64,000 nt of DNA. It comes from Bin18 sp965200355 (GTDB lineage: Bacteria; Desulfobacterota; Binatia; Bin18). The stretch covers positions 186,001 through 250,000 of the forward strand of contig OZ241351.1 of the NCBI GenBank assembly GCA_965200355.1, given 5' to 3'. The notes below the pieces were generated by a model, which had not been told where the DNA came from, ran no database searches, and was given only the letters and a program-made list of their open reading frames with translations. Each line of letters starts with the position of its first letter. The first letter of the stretch is position 1. Shown piece after piece: positions 17,718-26,294 of the stretch. Position numbers and translations under genes: made by a program.

Positions 17718-18300
17718 AAACTGCGTGCTCCTCTCGTTTGCTCTCGATGACGCTGGGCGCGGCCGGTTGCAGCGGTGGTCCGTCCAGCCCAAGCTGGGCG
17801 GCAATCTCGGCCAGGGCTTCTTCAGCCCGCCCCCGAAAGTCCTCGGGCGTTTCCCCGGCCTTGAGGTGGGGGATGACCACGAGGGGAATCTCCGACAGGG
17901 CCATAGCTTTGGCCTGGTCCTGGGCCGCACCCAGGAAGGTATCAAACGTCACGACCACGGCGCGCACCCCCCGCTTCCACAGTTTTGCGGCGTCGAGCAT
18001 ACAGCCCGACGTACACGACCCTCAGGCGCACAGGCCGACCACGGCCTGCTGGGCGGCGGTGGCAACCTTGTGCAGCAATGCCTCGGGCGACGGGCGGGTA
18101 AACACCGGCTTGCGCCAGACTGGCACGGCGCTTACGGACGGCTTGGCCTCCAGGAGTTCTTTGAGTCGTTCAAAAAACTGCCCGGCGATCTCGTTGCCAA
18201 AGCCATTATTGACCAAGCCGACCACGCGGCCCGTGGCAGCATGGGCGACGGGCTTTTCTGCAAATGGGCGTCGAACTCCAACCGGGCTGAGGACCCGCAT
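17704..18300 (-). CDS. UGSC family selenoprotein (in-frame UGA = Sec93)
   Basis: 198 residues when the UGA at 18022-18024 (minus strand) is read as selenocysteine. The join reads VVGLCA-U-GSCTSGCMLDAA, the diagnostic UGSC motif, with Cys at 91, 96 and 100 around Sec93. Both halves are in one frame and flow as one domain: GRVVGLVNNGFGNEIAGQFFERL before, and VVVTFDTFLGAAQDQAKAMALSEIPLVVIPHL after. The ATG at 18300 follows AAAGGAGC. The UGSC family is known from selenoproteome surveys but has no assigned reaction. It has a selenol/thiol-rich site like GrdB-type proteins, suggesting redox or reductive cleavage chemistry (inference). Confidence 0.92.
17998..18018 (-). promoter_or_regulatory. Candidate bacterial SECIS hairpin (UGSC)
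   Basis: Just downstream of the UGA on the minus strand, GUGUAC can pair with GUAUGC (two G-U pairs) around the loop GUCGGGCU, whose first bases are GU as expected for a bacterial SECIS. The stem is short and was drawn by eye. Confidence 0.4.
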
Positions 18301-18401
18301 ATATTGCTCCTTTGTCTGGCTCGTACAAAAATATCCGTTTCTTCTCCTGAGAACGCGGGCATCCGGCCCGCCGCCTTTGCGCCCTCTTCCGCCTCTTCAC
18401 T

Positions 18402-19457
18402 CTAGGGAAGCGGGAACAAAACTTCCTTGGTCACCGCAAACCCACCAAGTCCACCCCAACCCGGACAGACTGCCGCAAAATACGTTTCGCCTCCGGCAAC
18501 GACAATATGGATATTCCGGGGTCGCTCGGTAATAGGCACCCGGTAGGCGTCATTGTCCTTTTCTACCCAACTCGGCCAGAACTGGTCCGATATTCCCAGG
18601 GCGTCCACCGCCCGGATATCCCCCAGTCTGACCCGGGCGTGCTCCCAGAGATACACCCGAATCTCGGGCTTGGACCAGCCTTCGCGGTGAAACTGCCGCG
18701 CCTGCCAGGGATTCAGCACAACCAGCGTTTCCCCCATGGCCTGGACATTATTGCTGCCCAAGCCGCTGAGCGAGCTGACCAGGGCGGCCAACATCTGTTT
18801 GACCGTGCCGTAGCATAAGACCGAGTGGGGGGCCTCGCAGCTAAACACGGTCACGGCGTTTTTGCCGGCTCCAATACCACGCTCCACGTGCAGCGGCTGC
18901 CACGGATTGGCGTCTTCCTGTTCCGCAATACAAAAGCTCCACTTACCGGGATGGGCCTGAGTCGATTTATCCACCTCGCCCGGAATATTCCCGCCCAGAT
19001 TCCAGAGAATCAGACGGAGCGCGCGCCCAATCGTCCCGTTTGCCCGAAAGCCGCTGCCAAACACGCCATCGCCGGCGTTGAGCTTGAGTTGGGTCACAAG
19101 CGGACCATTGACTATCGTTAAGGGAACACAGCAATGGGTGGTGGTTTGGACGCCGTTCAGATTGTGCTCGGGCTCCAGCAGGGCCTCAACCGTGGCAATG
19201 ATAACCGGGAAATACTCGGGCCGGCAGCCGGCCATGACGCTGTTAATCGCCAGCTTTTCGATGGTGGCGATGCCTTGGGCCGGCGGAATCTCCCCCAGTT
19301 CTTCGGTCGGCTCCCGTCCCGAGGCCGCAATCATGGCCTCGACCAGCTCTTCAGTCGGTGGAACAATCGCCAAACCGTCGGTCCAGCCCCGCTCAAAGAA
19401 GAGTTCGACCGCGGCGTGGTAATCGGCAACGTCAATCTGCTCGGCTGTGAACTGCAT
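18402..19457 (-). CDS. Conserved protein of unknown function, UGSC operon partner
   Basis: 351 residues from the ATG at 19457, selected because GGAGGGGCG precedes it; the frame itself opens 13 codons earlier. I do not recognise a named domain. The opening FERGWTDGLAIVPPTEELV is a motif I associate with proteins encoded beside UGSC genes. Later conserved-looking segments are TTTHCCVPLTIVNGP, GSGFRANGTIGRALRLILWNLGG, HPGKWSFCIAE, and CPGWGGLGGFAV near the end. No signal peptide or membrane helix. It is the first gene of the five-gene minus-strand operon, 101 bp before UGSC, so a partner role for the selenoprotein is likely but inferred. Confidence 0.75.
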   Translation of the reverse strand: MQFTAEQIDVADYHAAVELFFERGWTDGLAIVPPTEELVEAMIAASGREPTEELGEIPPAQGIATIEKLAINSVMAGCRPEYFPVIIATVEALLEPEHNLNGVQTTTHCCVPLTIVNGPLVTQLKLNAGDGVFGSGFRANGTIGRALRLILWNLGGNIPGEVDKSTQAHPGKWSFCIAEQEDANPWQPLHVERGIGAGKNAVTVFSCEAPHSVLCYGTVKQMLAALVSSLSGLGSNNVQAMGETLVVLNPWQARQFHREGWSKPEIRVYLWEHARVRLGDIRAVDALGISDQFWPSWVEKDNDAYRVPITERPRNIHIVVAGGETYFAAVCPGWGGLGGFAVTKEVLFPLP

Positions 19458-19513
19458 CGCCCCTCCAGACCGTCCTCTCCTGTCTACACAGCCCACAGGA
19501 CGAGCGTCAAGAG

Positions 19514-20647
19514 TCAGCCGGCAGCCGGCTTGGGCGGAGGCAGCGCTTCGGCATTGCCAGCCGTCTGAACCGATACGCCTTCCGGGAGATGAATTGTGGA
19601 GGTCGGAAAGGCGGCCTGGGCACCGTGAGATTCGATAATCGTCAGGATTTTCAGCAGCACGTCCTGTTTGACCTGATGGTAGTGGGCCCAGTCCGTCGTC
19701 TTGGTGAAGGTATACACAAAGAAGTCCAAGGACGAGGGAGCAAAGGTGTTGAAATTGACCATCAGGAGGCGCGCGGTATCGATCTCGGGGTGGGCCCGCA
19801 GCATGTGCTCAACGTCGTGAACAATCGGCTCCATCTTGCTGGCATCGTCATAGCGGATACCGATGGTCTCATAGATGCGCCGGTTCAACATCCGTGAGGG
19901 GTTTTCCACTGCGATTGTGGTAAAGGTGGCGTTCGGAATGTATACGGGCCGCATATCAAAAGTGCGGATGCGCGTCTGTCGCCAACCGACCTGCTCAACC
20001 GTGCCCTCAATCTGGCGGTCAGGAGAACGTATCCAATCGCCAACGGCAAACGGCTGATCGAGATAGATCATGAGCCCCCCAAAAAAATTGGCCAATAAAT
20101 CTTTGGCCGCAAAACCGAGGGCGAGGCCGCCAATACCGCCAAACGCCAGCACGCCGGCGATACTCACCCCCAACGTCTGCAAGAGCACCAAGGTTGCAAT
20201 AATCGTCACCGACAGGCGCAGCAGCTTGGCGACGACATCCAGAGTGGTGCGGGGGTAGGTTTCGCCCGCGTCTTCATATTTGGCGCAAATCGCCGCTTCC
20301 CCTTCGCCTATGAGGCGGAGCAAAAACCAGGCGCAGAGGAGCACGATTCCCAGCAGACGCACCGGCCCGAGCGCCGAGAAAAGCGCGAGTTCCGCGTGTT
20401 GCCGGGCCATATCGAGGATCAGGCTCAGCCCGAGCAAAAGCACCAGACAAGCCAGCGGCCTTTGCAGCGCGGTGACGAGCGCATCGTCCCAATACGCCTG
20501 CGAGTCCAGAGCTTTTTGGTGCAGGCGGTTGAGCAGCCGCCGCAAAAGAACATGGAGCGCGAGGGTGAGGACAACAACAACGCCACTCTGGACCAGCCAC
20601 GAGAGCAGCCAGTCGGGCGGGTCGGTCAACAGGCGGGTCAGTTCCAT
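19514..20647 (-). CDS. Mechanosensitive ion channel, MscS family
   Basis: 377 residues with five or so hydrophobic helices in the first 190 residues, then the conserved MscS pore and beta domain: IAGVLAFGGIGGLALGFAAKDLLANFFGGLMIYLDQPFAVGDWI (a near-canonical TM3-beta junction; only part needed for recognition), followed by EGTVEQVGWRQTRIRTFD and YIPNATFTTIAVENPSR. The C-terminal alpha/beta domain includes FVYTFTKTTDWAHYHQVKQDV. Likely an osmotic release valve in the inner membrane. A GGAGGAT ribosome site precedes the ATG. It sits just behind the UGSC operon, same strand. Confidence 0.9.
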   Translation of the reverse strand: MELTRLLTDPPDWLLSWLVQSGVVVVLTLALHVLLRRLLNRLHQKALDSQAYWDDALVTALQRPLACLVLLLGLSLILDMARQHAELALFSALGPVRLLGIVLLCAWFLLRLIGEGEAAICAKYEDAGETYPRTTLDVVAKLLRLSVTIIATLVLLQTLGVSIAGVLAFGGIGGLALGFAAKDLLANFFGGLMIYLDQPFAVGDWIRSPDRQIEGTVEQVGWRQTRIRTFDMRPVYIPNATFTTIAVENPSRMLNRRIYETIGIRYDDASKMEPIVHDVEHMLRAHPEIDTARLLMVNFNTFAPSSLDFFVYTFTKTTDWAHYHQVKQDVLLKILTIIESHGAQAAFPTSTIHLPEGVSVQTAGNAEALPPPKPAAG

Positions 20648-20832
20648 ATCCTCCCTGTGGAGCGCTTTCCGTTTGTACTTCGACTTCGCTCCGCTACGCT
20701 CAGCACGAACGGAAAGCGGGCTGTAGTATTCCGGGACATACGGCTCCGTTCAACACGAACGGAGGGCGCTCTATAGCGTCCGGTCCCGTTCACTCTGAGC
20801 GTAGCGGAGCGAAGTCGAAGAGCCAGGCAACA
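20648..20832. repeat. Palindromic repeats between MscS and membrane protein genes
   Basis: Two GTCGAAG/CTTCGAC-type palindromic elements in opposite orientation, at about 20665-20715 and 20786-20820, separated by a CGGTCCGTT-like spacer. Same family as the elements near 8.9, 9.8 and 15.0 kb. Confidence 0.6.
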
Positions 20833-21465
20833 TCAACGCATCATCACCAACCAGCGCGCACTCCAGTAGATACAGAACAGCGCCCCGGCCTGGACCATAT
20901 GGTAGAGCGCATTAGAGCTCACGTACACCGGGTGGAGGCTCCACCGCGCTTGCTGTATTGCCGCGGCAACGAAGGTCAGGACAAGCCCGAGCAGACCGCT
21001 CAACATCGCCGACTCACGCCCCTGTTGGTACACCAAGCCATAGACCACCAACAGGAAGAGTGTCGCCGGCAGATAGTGGAGAATAGCGACCAGAAAATCG
21101 GCTGAGATAAACAGCACGACCCCGCAGTAGAGAACGAAGAGGGCAAGAGCGCCGGACTGAATCCAGGCCGCCACGCTGTCCGAGAAATAGAGCCGCGCGC
21201 CGATCATCCAACCACACAGGGCAGTGAGGCCAAGTGCGATGACGGTCACTCCCCACAAGACCCGGTGGCCGCGGGTGGCCGCGCTGGGAAAGTAGCCGTG
21301 CAGCGTTCCGCCGCTGAGAGCCGCCAGACCGATTGAGGCAAAAAAGACGGCAAACCAGAGACGCAGCGGGTTATCCGCCTGACCCTGGACGAGCAGCCAA
21401 TAGACAAACAGCCCGCACTCCAGGGTGAGGGCATAATCCGTCAGGGTGACATCCGGCTCGTTCAC
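20833..21465 (-). CDS. Integral membrane protein, DUF6962-like
   Basis: 210 residues, almost entirely hydrophobic, with about seven predicted transmembrane helices. The start is a GTG at 21465. The N-terminus PDVTLTDYALTLECGLFVYWL and the ALSGGTLHGYFP motif after the second helix, plus VSSNALYHMVQAGALFCIYWSAR at the end, match what I recall of DUF6962 membrane proteins. Histidines in GTLHGYF, AILHYLP and ALYHMVQ are at helix ends. Function unknown. Confidence 0.65.
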   Translation of the reverse strand: MNEPDVTLTDYALTLECGLFVYWLLVQGQADNPLRLWFAVFFASIGLAALSGGTLHGYFPSAATRGHRVLWGVTVIALGLTALCGWMIGARLYFSDSVAAWIQSGALALFVLYCGVVLFISADFLVAILHYLPATLFLLVVYGLVYQQGRESAMLSGLLGLVLTFVAAAIQQARWSLHPVYVSSNALYHMVQAGALFCIYWSARWLVMMR

Positions 21466-21555
21466 GCTGGTCGCCTTGCATCCACGGCTTGTTCTGGTGT
21501 GGTCTTTCCGTTACCACACTGACGGACAGGATTGAATCCACATAAGGAGAGCCGC

Positions 21556-22440
21556 ATGAAATATGGTATTCAACTCGGTGGGGGGGCGTCCGTGTCCCAA
21601 CGCCCCGCCCTCAAAAAACTGGCCGCGGCCGCAGAAGCACTCGGCTTTGACTCGCTCCTGATTGGCGACCATATTGTCATTCCCAAACAGATTAGCGCGC
21701 CCTGGCCCTATGACGAATATGTGGGCGGCAAGACGCCGTATGCGGTCTACACCGAAATGGTCTGGCTGGACCCGTTCGACACTATGGCCTTTCTGGCGGC
21801 GATTACGGACCGGGTCCGCCTCGGGATTAGCGTCGTGATTGTGCCCTATCGGCATCCCTTTGACGTTGCGCGGCGGGTGGCGACTATTGATGTCCTGTCC
21901 GGGGGGCGTTTTATTATGGGCATTGGGGTCGGCTGGTTGGAAGACGAATTTCGTCTGCTGAATATCCCCTTTACCGAGCGGGGCGCACGCACGCGCGAAT
22001 ATATTGCCCTGATGCAGGCCCTGTGGACGCAGGACGCGCCTCGTTTTTCCGGGAAATTCATCGAGTTGCAGGAAGATGTCAACGTCCTGCCCCGCCCCCT
22101 CCAAAAGCCCCATCCGCCCATCTGGGTTGGCGGGGAATCCAAGCCAGCCTTACGGCGCGTGGCCGCTTTTGGCAATGGCTGGCACTGTGGCCTGGTCTTG
22201 CCCGAGCGGATTCCCGGCCTGTTGGACCACCTCAAGCGCCTGATGGACGAGGCCGGGCGCGACTTTCACGACTTGGAGATTACCGCCCTGGCCCTGTCCA
22301 ATCGGGCCGGCGAGCGGGAGCTTGCGGCGTATCGAGCTGCCGGCGTTGACGTGCTCTATATGCTGCCGCTGAGCGCCGAGACCGAGGCCGTTATTGAGGA
22401 AATGCACAATTTTGCGGAGCGCATGAAAAAATCACCCTGA
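21556..22440 (+). CDS. LLM-class oxidoreductase, TIGR03619-like
   Basis: 294 residues of the bacterial luciferase-like TIM barrel, using FMN or F420. I start at the ATG at 21556 because AAGGAGA precedes it and MKYGIQLGGG is the family opening. Visible: LGFDSLLIGDHIVIP, DPFDTMAFLAAITDRVRLGISVVIVPYRHPF, GGRFIMGIGVGWLEDEFRLL, and PIWVGGESKPALRRVAAFGNGW. Such proteins are often annotated F420-dependent, but nothing here proves the cofactor. The last codons form one arm of a perfect 20-bp hairpin shared with the convergent nitrile hydratase gene. Confidence 0.88.
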   Translation: MKYGIQLGGGASVSQRPALKKLAAAAEALGFDSLLIGDHIVIPKQISAPWPYDEYVGGKTPYAVYTEMVWLDPFDTMAFLAAITDRVRLGISVVIVPYRHPFDVARRVATIDVLSGGRFIMGIGVGWLEDEFRLLNIPFTERGARTREYIALMQALWTQDAPRFSGKFIELQEDVNVLPRPLQKPHPPIWVGGESKPALRRVAAFGNGWHCGLVLPERIPGLLDHLKRLMDEAGRDFHDLEITALALSNRAGERELAAYRAAGVDVLYMLPLSAETEAVIEEMHNFAERMKKSP

Positions 22441-22466
22441 GCCGGGTCAGGGTGATTTTTTCATGC
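22421..22466. terminator. Perfect 20-bp inverted repeat, bidirectional terminator
   Basis: The arms 22421-22440 and 22447-22466 are exact reverse complements around the loop GCCGGG, with an A6 run on one flank and a T6 run on the other. Both convergent genes end within it: the LLM gene stop is in the left arm and the nitrile hydratase alpha stop in the right arm. It would terminate transcription from either side. Confidence 0.9.
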
Positions 22467-23090
22467 CTGCGGCCCCCGAGCGTGGGTGACCCCGATCATA
22501 CTGTCTCGCGTGACCAGCGCGGCGAGTTCCGCCTCGCTCAGGTCCTCGGTCCCGGCCGGCCGCTGCGGGATCACCAAATAGCGCATATCGGCCGTGCTGT
22601 CGTACACCCGGACCTCGATAGCGGACGCGAGTTCCAGGCCGAATTCCTTGAGGACCGTCCGCGGCTCCCTGACGACTCGGGCGCGGTAATTAAGACTTTT
22701 ATACCAGTCGGGCGGCACGCCGAGGAGAGACCGGGGATAACAGGAACACAGGGTACACACCACGACATTGTGGACCGCCGGTGTGTTCTCCACCGCCACC
22801 AGCCTGCTCCAGGTGTCTACGTTAATCCCCAGTGTCGCAATGGCCGTCTTGGCATCGGCAAGCAGGTGGCGCTTAAAGGCCGGATTGACCCAGGCGCGCG
22901 CAATGACCCGCGCGCCGACGGCTGGGGAGCGATCGTCCATATCTTCGACCGCCCGCCGCACGTCATCCGCGCGCAACAGTCCCTTTTCGATCAGCAGGGC
23001 CTGAATGGCCTCAACCCGCTGCTCGTAATAGGTCAGCTCGGCCTCCGCTTCGAGCGGCAGGTGGGGGTCGGGGGCCTCGTGTTGGTGCAT
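22461..23090 (-). CDS. nthA: Nitrile hydratase alpha subunit, cobalt type
   Basis: 209 residues. The metal-binding claw is VVCTLCSCYPRSLLG, with Cys112, Cys115 and Cys117. The CTLCSC form (Thr rather than Ser after the first Cys) points to non-corrin cobalt. Downstream PPDWYKSLNYRARVVREPR carries the two Arg residues that hold the oxidised cysteines, and RYLVIPQRPAGTEDLSE and LVTRDSMIGV are family-typical. It hydrates nitriles to amides; thiocyanate hydrolase gamma is a close relative and an alternative, given the split beta subunit. Last gene of its operon, 3 nt after the beta C-terminal gene. No activator gene is seen nearby. Confidence 0.88.
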   Translation of the reverse strand: MHQHEAPDPHLPLEAEAELTYYEQRVEAIQALLIEKGLLRADDVRRAVEDMDDRSPAVGARVIARAWVNPAFKRHLLADAKTAIATLGINVDTWSRLVAVENTPAVHNVVVCTLCSCYPRSLLGVPPDWYKSLNYRARVVREPRTVLKEFGLELASAIEVRVYDSTADMRYLVIPQRPAGTEDLSEAELAALVTRDSMIGVTHARGPQA

Positions 23091-23093
23091 CGC

Positions 23094-23405
23094 TTACTCC
23101 TCGGGAGCGGGCTCCAGCCAGTGCTCATAGATATCAATGCAGAGCCGGTCGTTCTGACAGAAAGGAGCCGGGGCGCTGGATTCCGTTCCGGCCCAGACGT
23201 GGGGCTGCTCAAAACGGACTAAATACAGCGGTTGCTTGGGGCGGCCGTCGCCGCCATACGCCAGCGTCTCAGGGTTGCGGAACGCGCCGTGAACCGCCTC
23301 GATAGTCCCGACTTTGCCCTGAATATAGGTCGGTGTTCGGGAATGCCCGGCCGGGGGGGCGGCGCGGATACGCACCCGGGCTCCGGGCTGATACTTCGTC
23401 AGCAT
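23094..23405 (-). CDS. Nitrile hydratase beta subunit, C-terminal (SH3-like) part as separate protein
   Basis: 103 residues matching only the C-terminal SH3-like half of nitrile hydratase beta: YQPGARVRIR, HSRTPTYIQGKVGTIEAVHGAFRNPE, then YLVRFEQPHVWAG and the closing DRLCIDIYEHWLEPA. The missing N-terminal half is encoded separately at 24225-24548. This split resembles the alpha/beta subunits of thiocyanate hydrolase. It lies between an SDR gene and the alpha-subunit gene, tightly packed. Confidence 0.85.
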   Translation of the reverse strand: MLTKYQPGARVRIRAAPPAGHSRTPTYIQGKVGTIEAVHGAFRNPETLAYGGDGRPKQPLYLVRFEQPHVWAGTESSAPAPFCQNDRLCIDIYEHWLEPAPEE

Positions 23406-23414
23406 CGTTCGTCC

Positions 23415-24200
23415 CTAGTAGGCCGACAGTCCACCGTCCACCGGCACGACCGCCCCGGTCATCATGCGGGCTTCGTCCGAGGCCAGAAACAGGGCCACCC
23501 GGGCGATATCTTCGGGCTCGCCCACGGAGAACGGATACTTCTTGAGTTGTGATTCCAGGTTGACGACACCGGTCTGGCCGGCCGCTGGTGGCCGGTCTAC
23601 GCCCAGACGCTGCCGTACCCGGTCGGTCATAATCACCCCTGGACAGATAACATTGGCCCGAATGTTTTCCTTGGCGTATGTCCCGGCGAGCACCTGGGTC
23701 AAAGCAATGACGCCCCCCTTGGCCGCGGTGTAGACATGCAGCGGAAACGAGCCCTGCAACGCCACGACGGAGGACATATTGACAATCGCGCCCCCACCGG
23801 CCTTGATGAGTTCAGGAATCCCGTGCCGGCAGCACAGAAACGGGCCGAGTAAATCGAGCGACTGCGTATGCTGCCAGACCGACATGTCCACCGCAGTCAC
23901 CGTCGTGTCTGCGGCAATCGAGCCGCCGGCGCAGTTGTACAGAATATCGAGCCGGGCATAGCGCGCCACCGTTTGGTCGATAGCGTTTTTCACGCTGTCC
24001 TCTTTGGTGACATCGGTTTCTATGAACACCGCCTCTCCACCCGCGTTGCGGACCAGGCGTTCGGTTTCGCGGCCAAGCGCGGGCTTAAGCTCGGCAATGA
24101 CGACCGTGGCTCCCTCTTGGGTAAAAATCTGGGCGGCAGAGCGGGCAATGCCCGAACCCGCTCCCGTAATGAATGCGACTTTGCCTTCCAGGCGTCCCAT
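23415..24200 (-). CDS. Short-chain dehydrogenase/reductase (SDR)
   Basis: 261 residues, classical SDR. Cofactor motif GAGSGIARSAA (residues 12-22), NAG-type motif as YNCAGGSIA near residue 90, catalytic Ser in NMSSVVALQGS and Tyr/Lys in YTAAKGGVI (about residues 157-161), and the ending MTGAVVPVDGGLSAY. An Ala follows the Tyr (YTAAK), keeping the YxxxK pattern. It lies between the two halves of the nitrile hydratase beta subunit, which is unusual. It may oxidise or supply an alcohol/ketone linked to the same substrate (inference). Confidence 0.88.
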   Translation of the reverse strand: MGRLEGKVAFITGAGSGIARSAAQIFTQEGATVVIAELKPALGRETERLVRNAGGEAVFIETDVTKEDSVKNAIDQTVARYARLDILYNCAGGSIAADTTVTAVDMSVWQHTQSLDLLGPFLCCRHGIPELIKAGGGAIVNMSSVVALQGSFPLHVYTAAKGGVIALTQVLAGTYAKENIRANVICPGVIMTDRVRQRLGVDRPPAAGQTGVVNLESQLKKYPFSVGEPEDIARVALFLASDEARMMTGAVVPVDGGLSAY

Positions 24201-24224
24201 CTCTTCCTCCTTGCCAGCCTGATT

Positions 24225-24548
24225 TTACTCCTTCGGTGCGATTGTCCGCTGCTCCATAATCTGTTCCGCCTTACGGTCAATCTCAGCCTTGGTCAACACC
24301 TGCTTCTCAATCAGGAGGGTTTCAATCGCACTGATCCAGCGTTCGTAATAACCCAGAGTCTCATACGCCTCGGGCGGCAGACTCTCGATGGCTCGCCGCA
24401 GCTCATCGACCCGGATAACGCGCCGGTCGGCACGACTCAGGAGCACGAGTAAGGCATCGGTCCGTTTCTCCCAGAACGAAAGGGCATGTTCTGCCCGGTC
24501 AATCGGTCCGGCATCAGGCCGGCCTCCACGGTCATGGACGCCCGGCAT
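24225..24548 (-). CDS. Nitrile hydratase beta subunit, N-terminal part as separate protein
   Basis: 107 residues resembling the helical N-terminal domain of nitrile hydratase beta: GVHDRGGRPDAGPIDRAEHALSFWEKR (the GxHDxGG opening), then LGYYERWISAIETLLIEKQVLTKAEID, the YYERW...L segment being strongly family-like. It stops where the SH3-like domain would begin. The ATG at 24548 follows AAGGAGG. It is the first gene of the operon nthB-N, SDR, nthB-C, nthA. Confidence 0.85.
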   Translation of the reverse strand: MPGVHDRGGRPDAGPIDRAEHALSFWEKRTDALLVLLSRADRRVIRVDELRRAIESLPPEAYETLGYYERWISAIETLLIEKQVLTKAEIDRKAEQIMEQRTIAPKE

Positions 24549-24663
24549 AGGGCCCTCCTTCTTTGGGTGTCAGACTGTGTACCTTTCTGCCCCAAAAGTC
24601 CGGCAAATGGAAGCACGGAAACGGAGTTTGTCTTCCCTTTTGGGCTCGGCTATAGTCGGCCCC

Positions 24664-25530
24664 ATGCTGCAAGCCGGGGATATGACGATTCACTTTTTGA
24701 ACGACGGGCTGTGGTGGGATGACGGCGGCGCGCAGTTCGGTATTGTTCCACGGGAAGTCTGGCAGCGGGAGAAGCGCCCCAATGAACGCGGGCGCATTGC
24801 CCTGAGTCTGACCTGCCCACTCATTATCACTCCAAGTGAAGTCATCCTTGTGGATACCGGCATCGGCAATCGGCTGAGTGCCCGCGAGCGCCAGTTTTTC
24901 ACCCCCCAGCGCGGAAGCGGTCTGACTGGCCAACTCCGCACGCTCGGTTACGCGCCAGCAGACGTGACCCAGGTCGTGCTGAGTCATTTACATTTCGATC
25001 ATGTGGGCGGCCTCATCCATAAAACCGACGACGGCACGCTCACGCCAGTTTTTCCCAACGCCCGGGTGGTGCTGCAACGGGCGGAGTGGGAGTTGGCCAT
25101 CCATCCGCCGGACGAACGTCTGGCCGCGGCCTACCGACACGCTCCAGAATGCCTGGAGCCGCTGCCCACTATTGACCGTATCGACGGGGATACGACGCTG
25201 ACCGACCACGTGCGCACAATCGTCTCAGGCGGCCATACCAGCCCGCACCAGTGCGTCATGGTGGAAGCGGCGGGAACCGGCCTGATTCACTGCGCCGATA
25301 TTGTGCCCACGACCGCCCACCTGCGTCTCGCCTGGAACGCCGCGTATGACACCAACCCGCTCGAGACCATCGCCGCCAAAAAACGGCTCTACGCCGAGGC
25401 CAGACACAAGAATCTCTGGGTGTCATTTTCTCACGACGACGTGGTCGCCGCCGGACGTTTCTCGGATGCAGCCGGGAAAACGCCCACATTAGCGGAGACG
25501 CTTCCCATCACCCCGCCCAACGAGAATTGA
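24664..25530 (+). CDS. MBL-fold metallo-hydrolase
   Basis: 288 residues from the ATG at 24664 (MLQAGDMTIHFLNDG); the open frame extends further upstream but those residues do not look like the family. The zinc motif HLHFDHVGG lies near residue 110, with later ligands in VSGGHTSPHQCV and IHCADIVPT. FGIVPREVWQREKRP and LIVDTGIG-type strand (VILVDTGIGNRL) are typical of lactonase-like MBL proteins. Divergent from the nitrile hydratase operon, so an unrelated role is possible. The substrate cannot be told. Confidence 0.85.
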   Translation: MLQAGDMTIHFLNDGLWWDDGGAQFGIVPREVWQREKRPNERGRIALSLTCPLIITPSEVILVDTGIGNRLSARERQFFTPQRGSGLTGQLRTLGYAPADVTQVVLSHLHFDHVGGLIHKTDDGTLTPVFPNARVVLQRAEWELAIHPPDERLAAAYRHAPECLEPLPTIDRIDGDTTLTDHVRTIVSGGHTSPHQCVMVEAAGTGLIHCADIVPTTAHLRLAWNAAYDTNPLETIAAKKRLYAEARHKNLWVSFSHDDVVAAGRFSDAAGKTPTLAETLPITPPNEN

Positions 25531-25616
25531 CAGGGCTCGACGGCTTCCTAGAATATGAGCCCTGTAGAGTCGTCCGCTGACCAGCTTCCGCGAGGATTCC
25601 GAGGAGGGACCGCATT

Positions 25617-26255
25617 ATGAATACGTCCATGACCCTGCTCACCCTGTCTCACCAGTATGGGAGCGGGGGCAGCCTGATTGCCCGAGAGCTGGGACACCGC
25701 CTCAACTGGAAAGTCTGGGACAAGGAAATTGTCCGCACCATTGCGTCCCAGCAACATGTCTCGGAGGATTATATTGAAACCAAGGATGAGCGCGTGGGCT
25801 CGTTTATCGAGCGCGTTGTCGAATCCTTTGGCGTCGGCGGCTTTGAGAGCGCGTATAACATCCCCCCCCCGCTCCGGCTGAAAGACAGTCAACTCGCGCG
25901 CCTCACCCGCACCCTGATTGAAAACGTCGCGCGCGAGGGCAGGGCCATTATTGTCGGACGCGGCGGCAATTGTATTCTGGCCGGCAGACCAAAGACCCTG
26001 CATGTGTTTGTTTTTGCCTCGCTCAAGGCCCGCATTGAACGGGTGATGAATGTGGAGGGACTCACCACCGACGAGGCCAAGCGCCGTATCACTGGCATGG
26101 ATAAACTGCGGACAGATTATGTCCATAAGTGCTACCAGACGGACTGGCGCGACGCAGACGGGTATCACCTCCAGCTCGACTCAAGCGTGTGGGGGGAGGC
26201 CGGAACCGCCACGTTCATTCTCCAGGCATTGGAGCGCCACTCTGCGCCGGCGTAA
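25617..26255 (+). CDS. Cytidylate kinase-like protein (AAA family)
   Basis: 212 residues of the Cytidylate_kin2 type. The P-loop is atypical, SHQYGSGGSLIARELGHRL (residues 11-29), followed by DKEIVRTIASQQHVSEDYIE, AREGRAIIVGRGGNCILAG and a DKLRTDYVHKCYQTDWRDADGYHL segment typical of this group. Probably a nucleotide or small-molecule kinase; true CMP kinases differ. AGGAGGG precedes the ATG. Confidence 0.82.
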   Translation: MNTSMTLLTLSHQYGSGGSLIARELGHRLNWKVWDKEIVRTIASQQHVSEDYIETKDERVGSFIERVVESFGVGGFESAYNIPPPLRLKDSQLARLTRTLIENVAREGRAIIVGRGGNCILAGRPKTLHVFVFASLKARIERVMNVEGLTTDEAKRRITGMDKLRTDYVHKCYQTDWRDADGYHLQLDSSVWGEAGTATFILQALERHSAPA

Positions 26256-26294
26256 TGCAGCGCCCCGCTCTTCCTAATTCCCTCTGCCTTGTTC

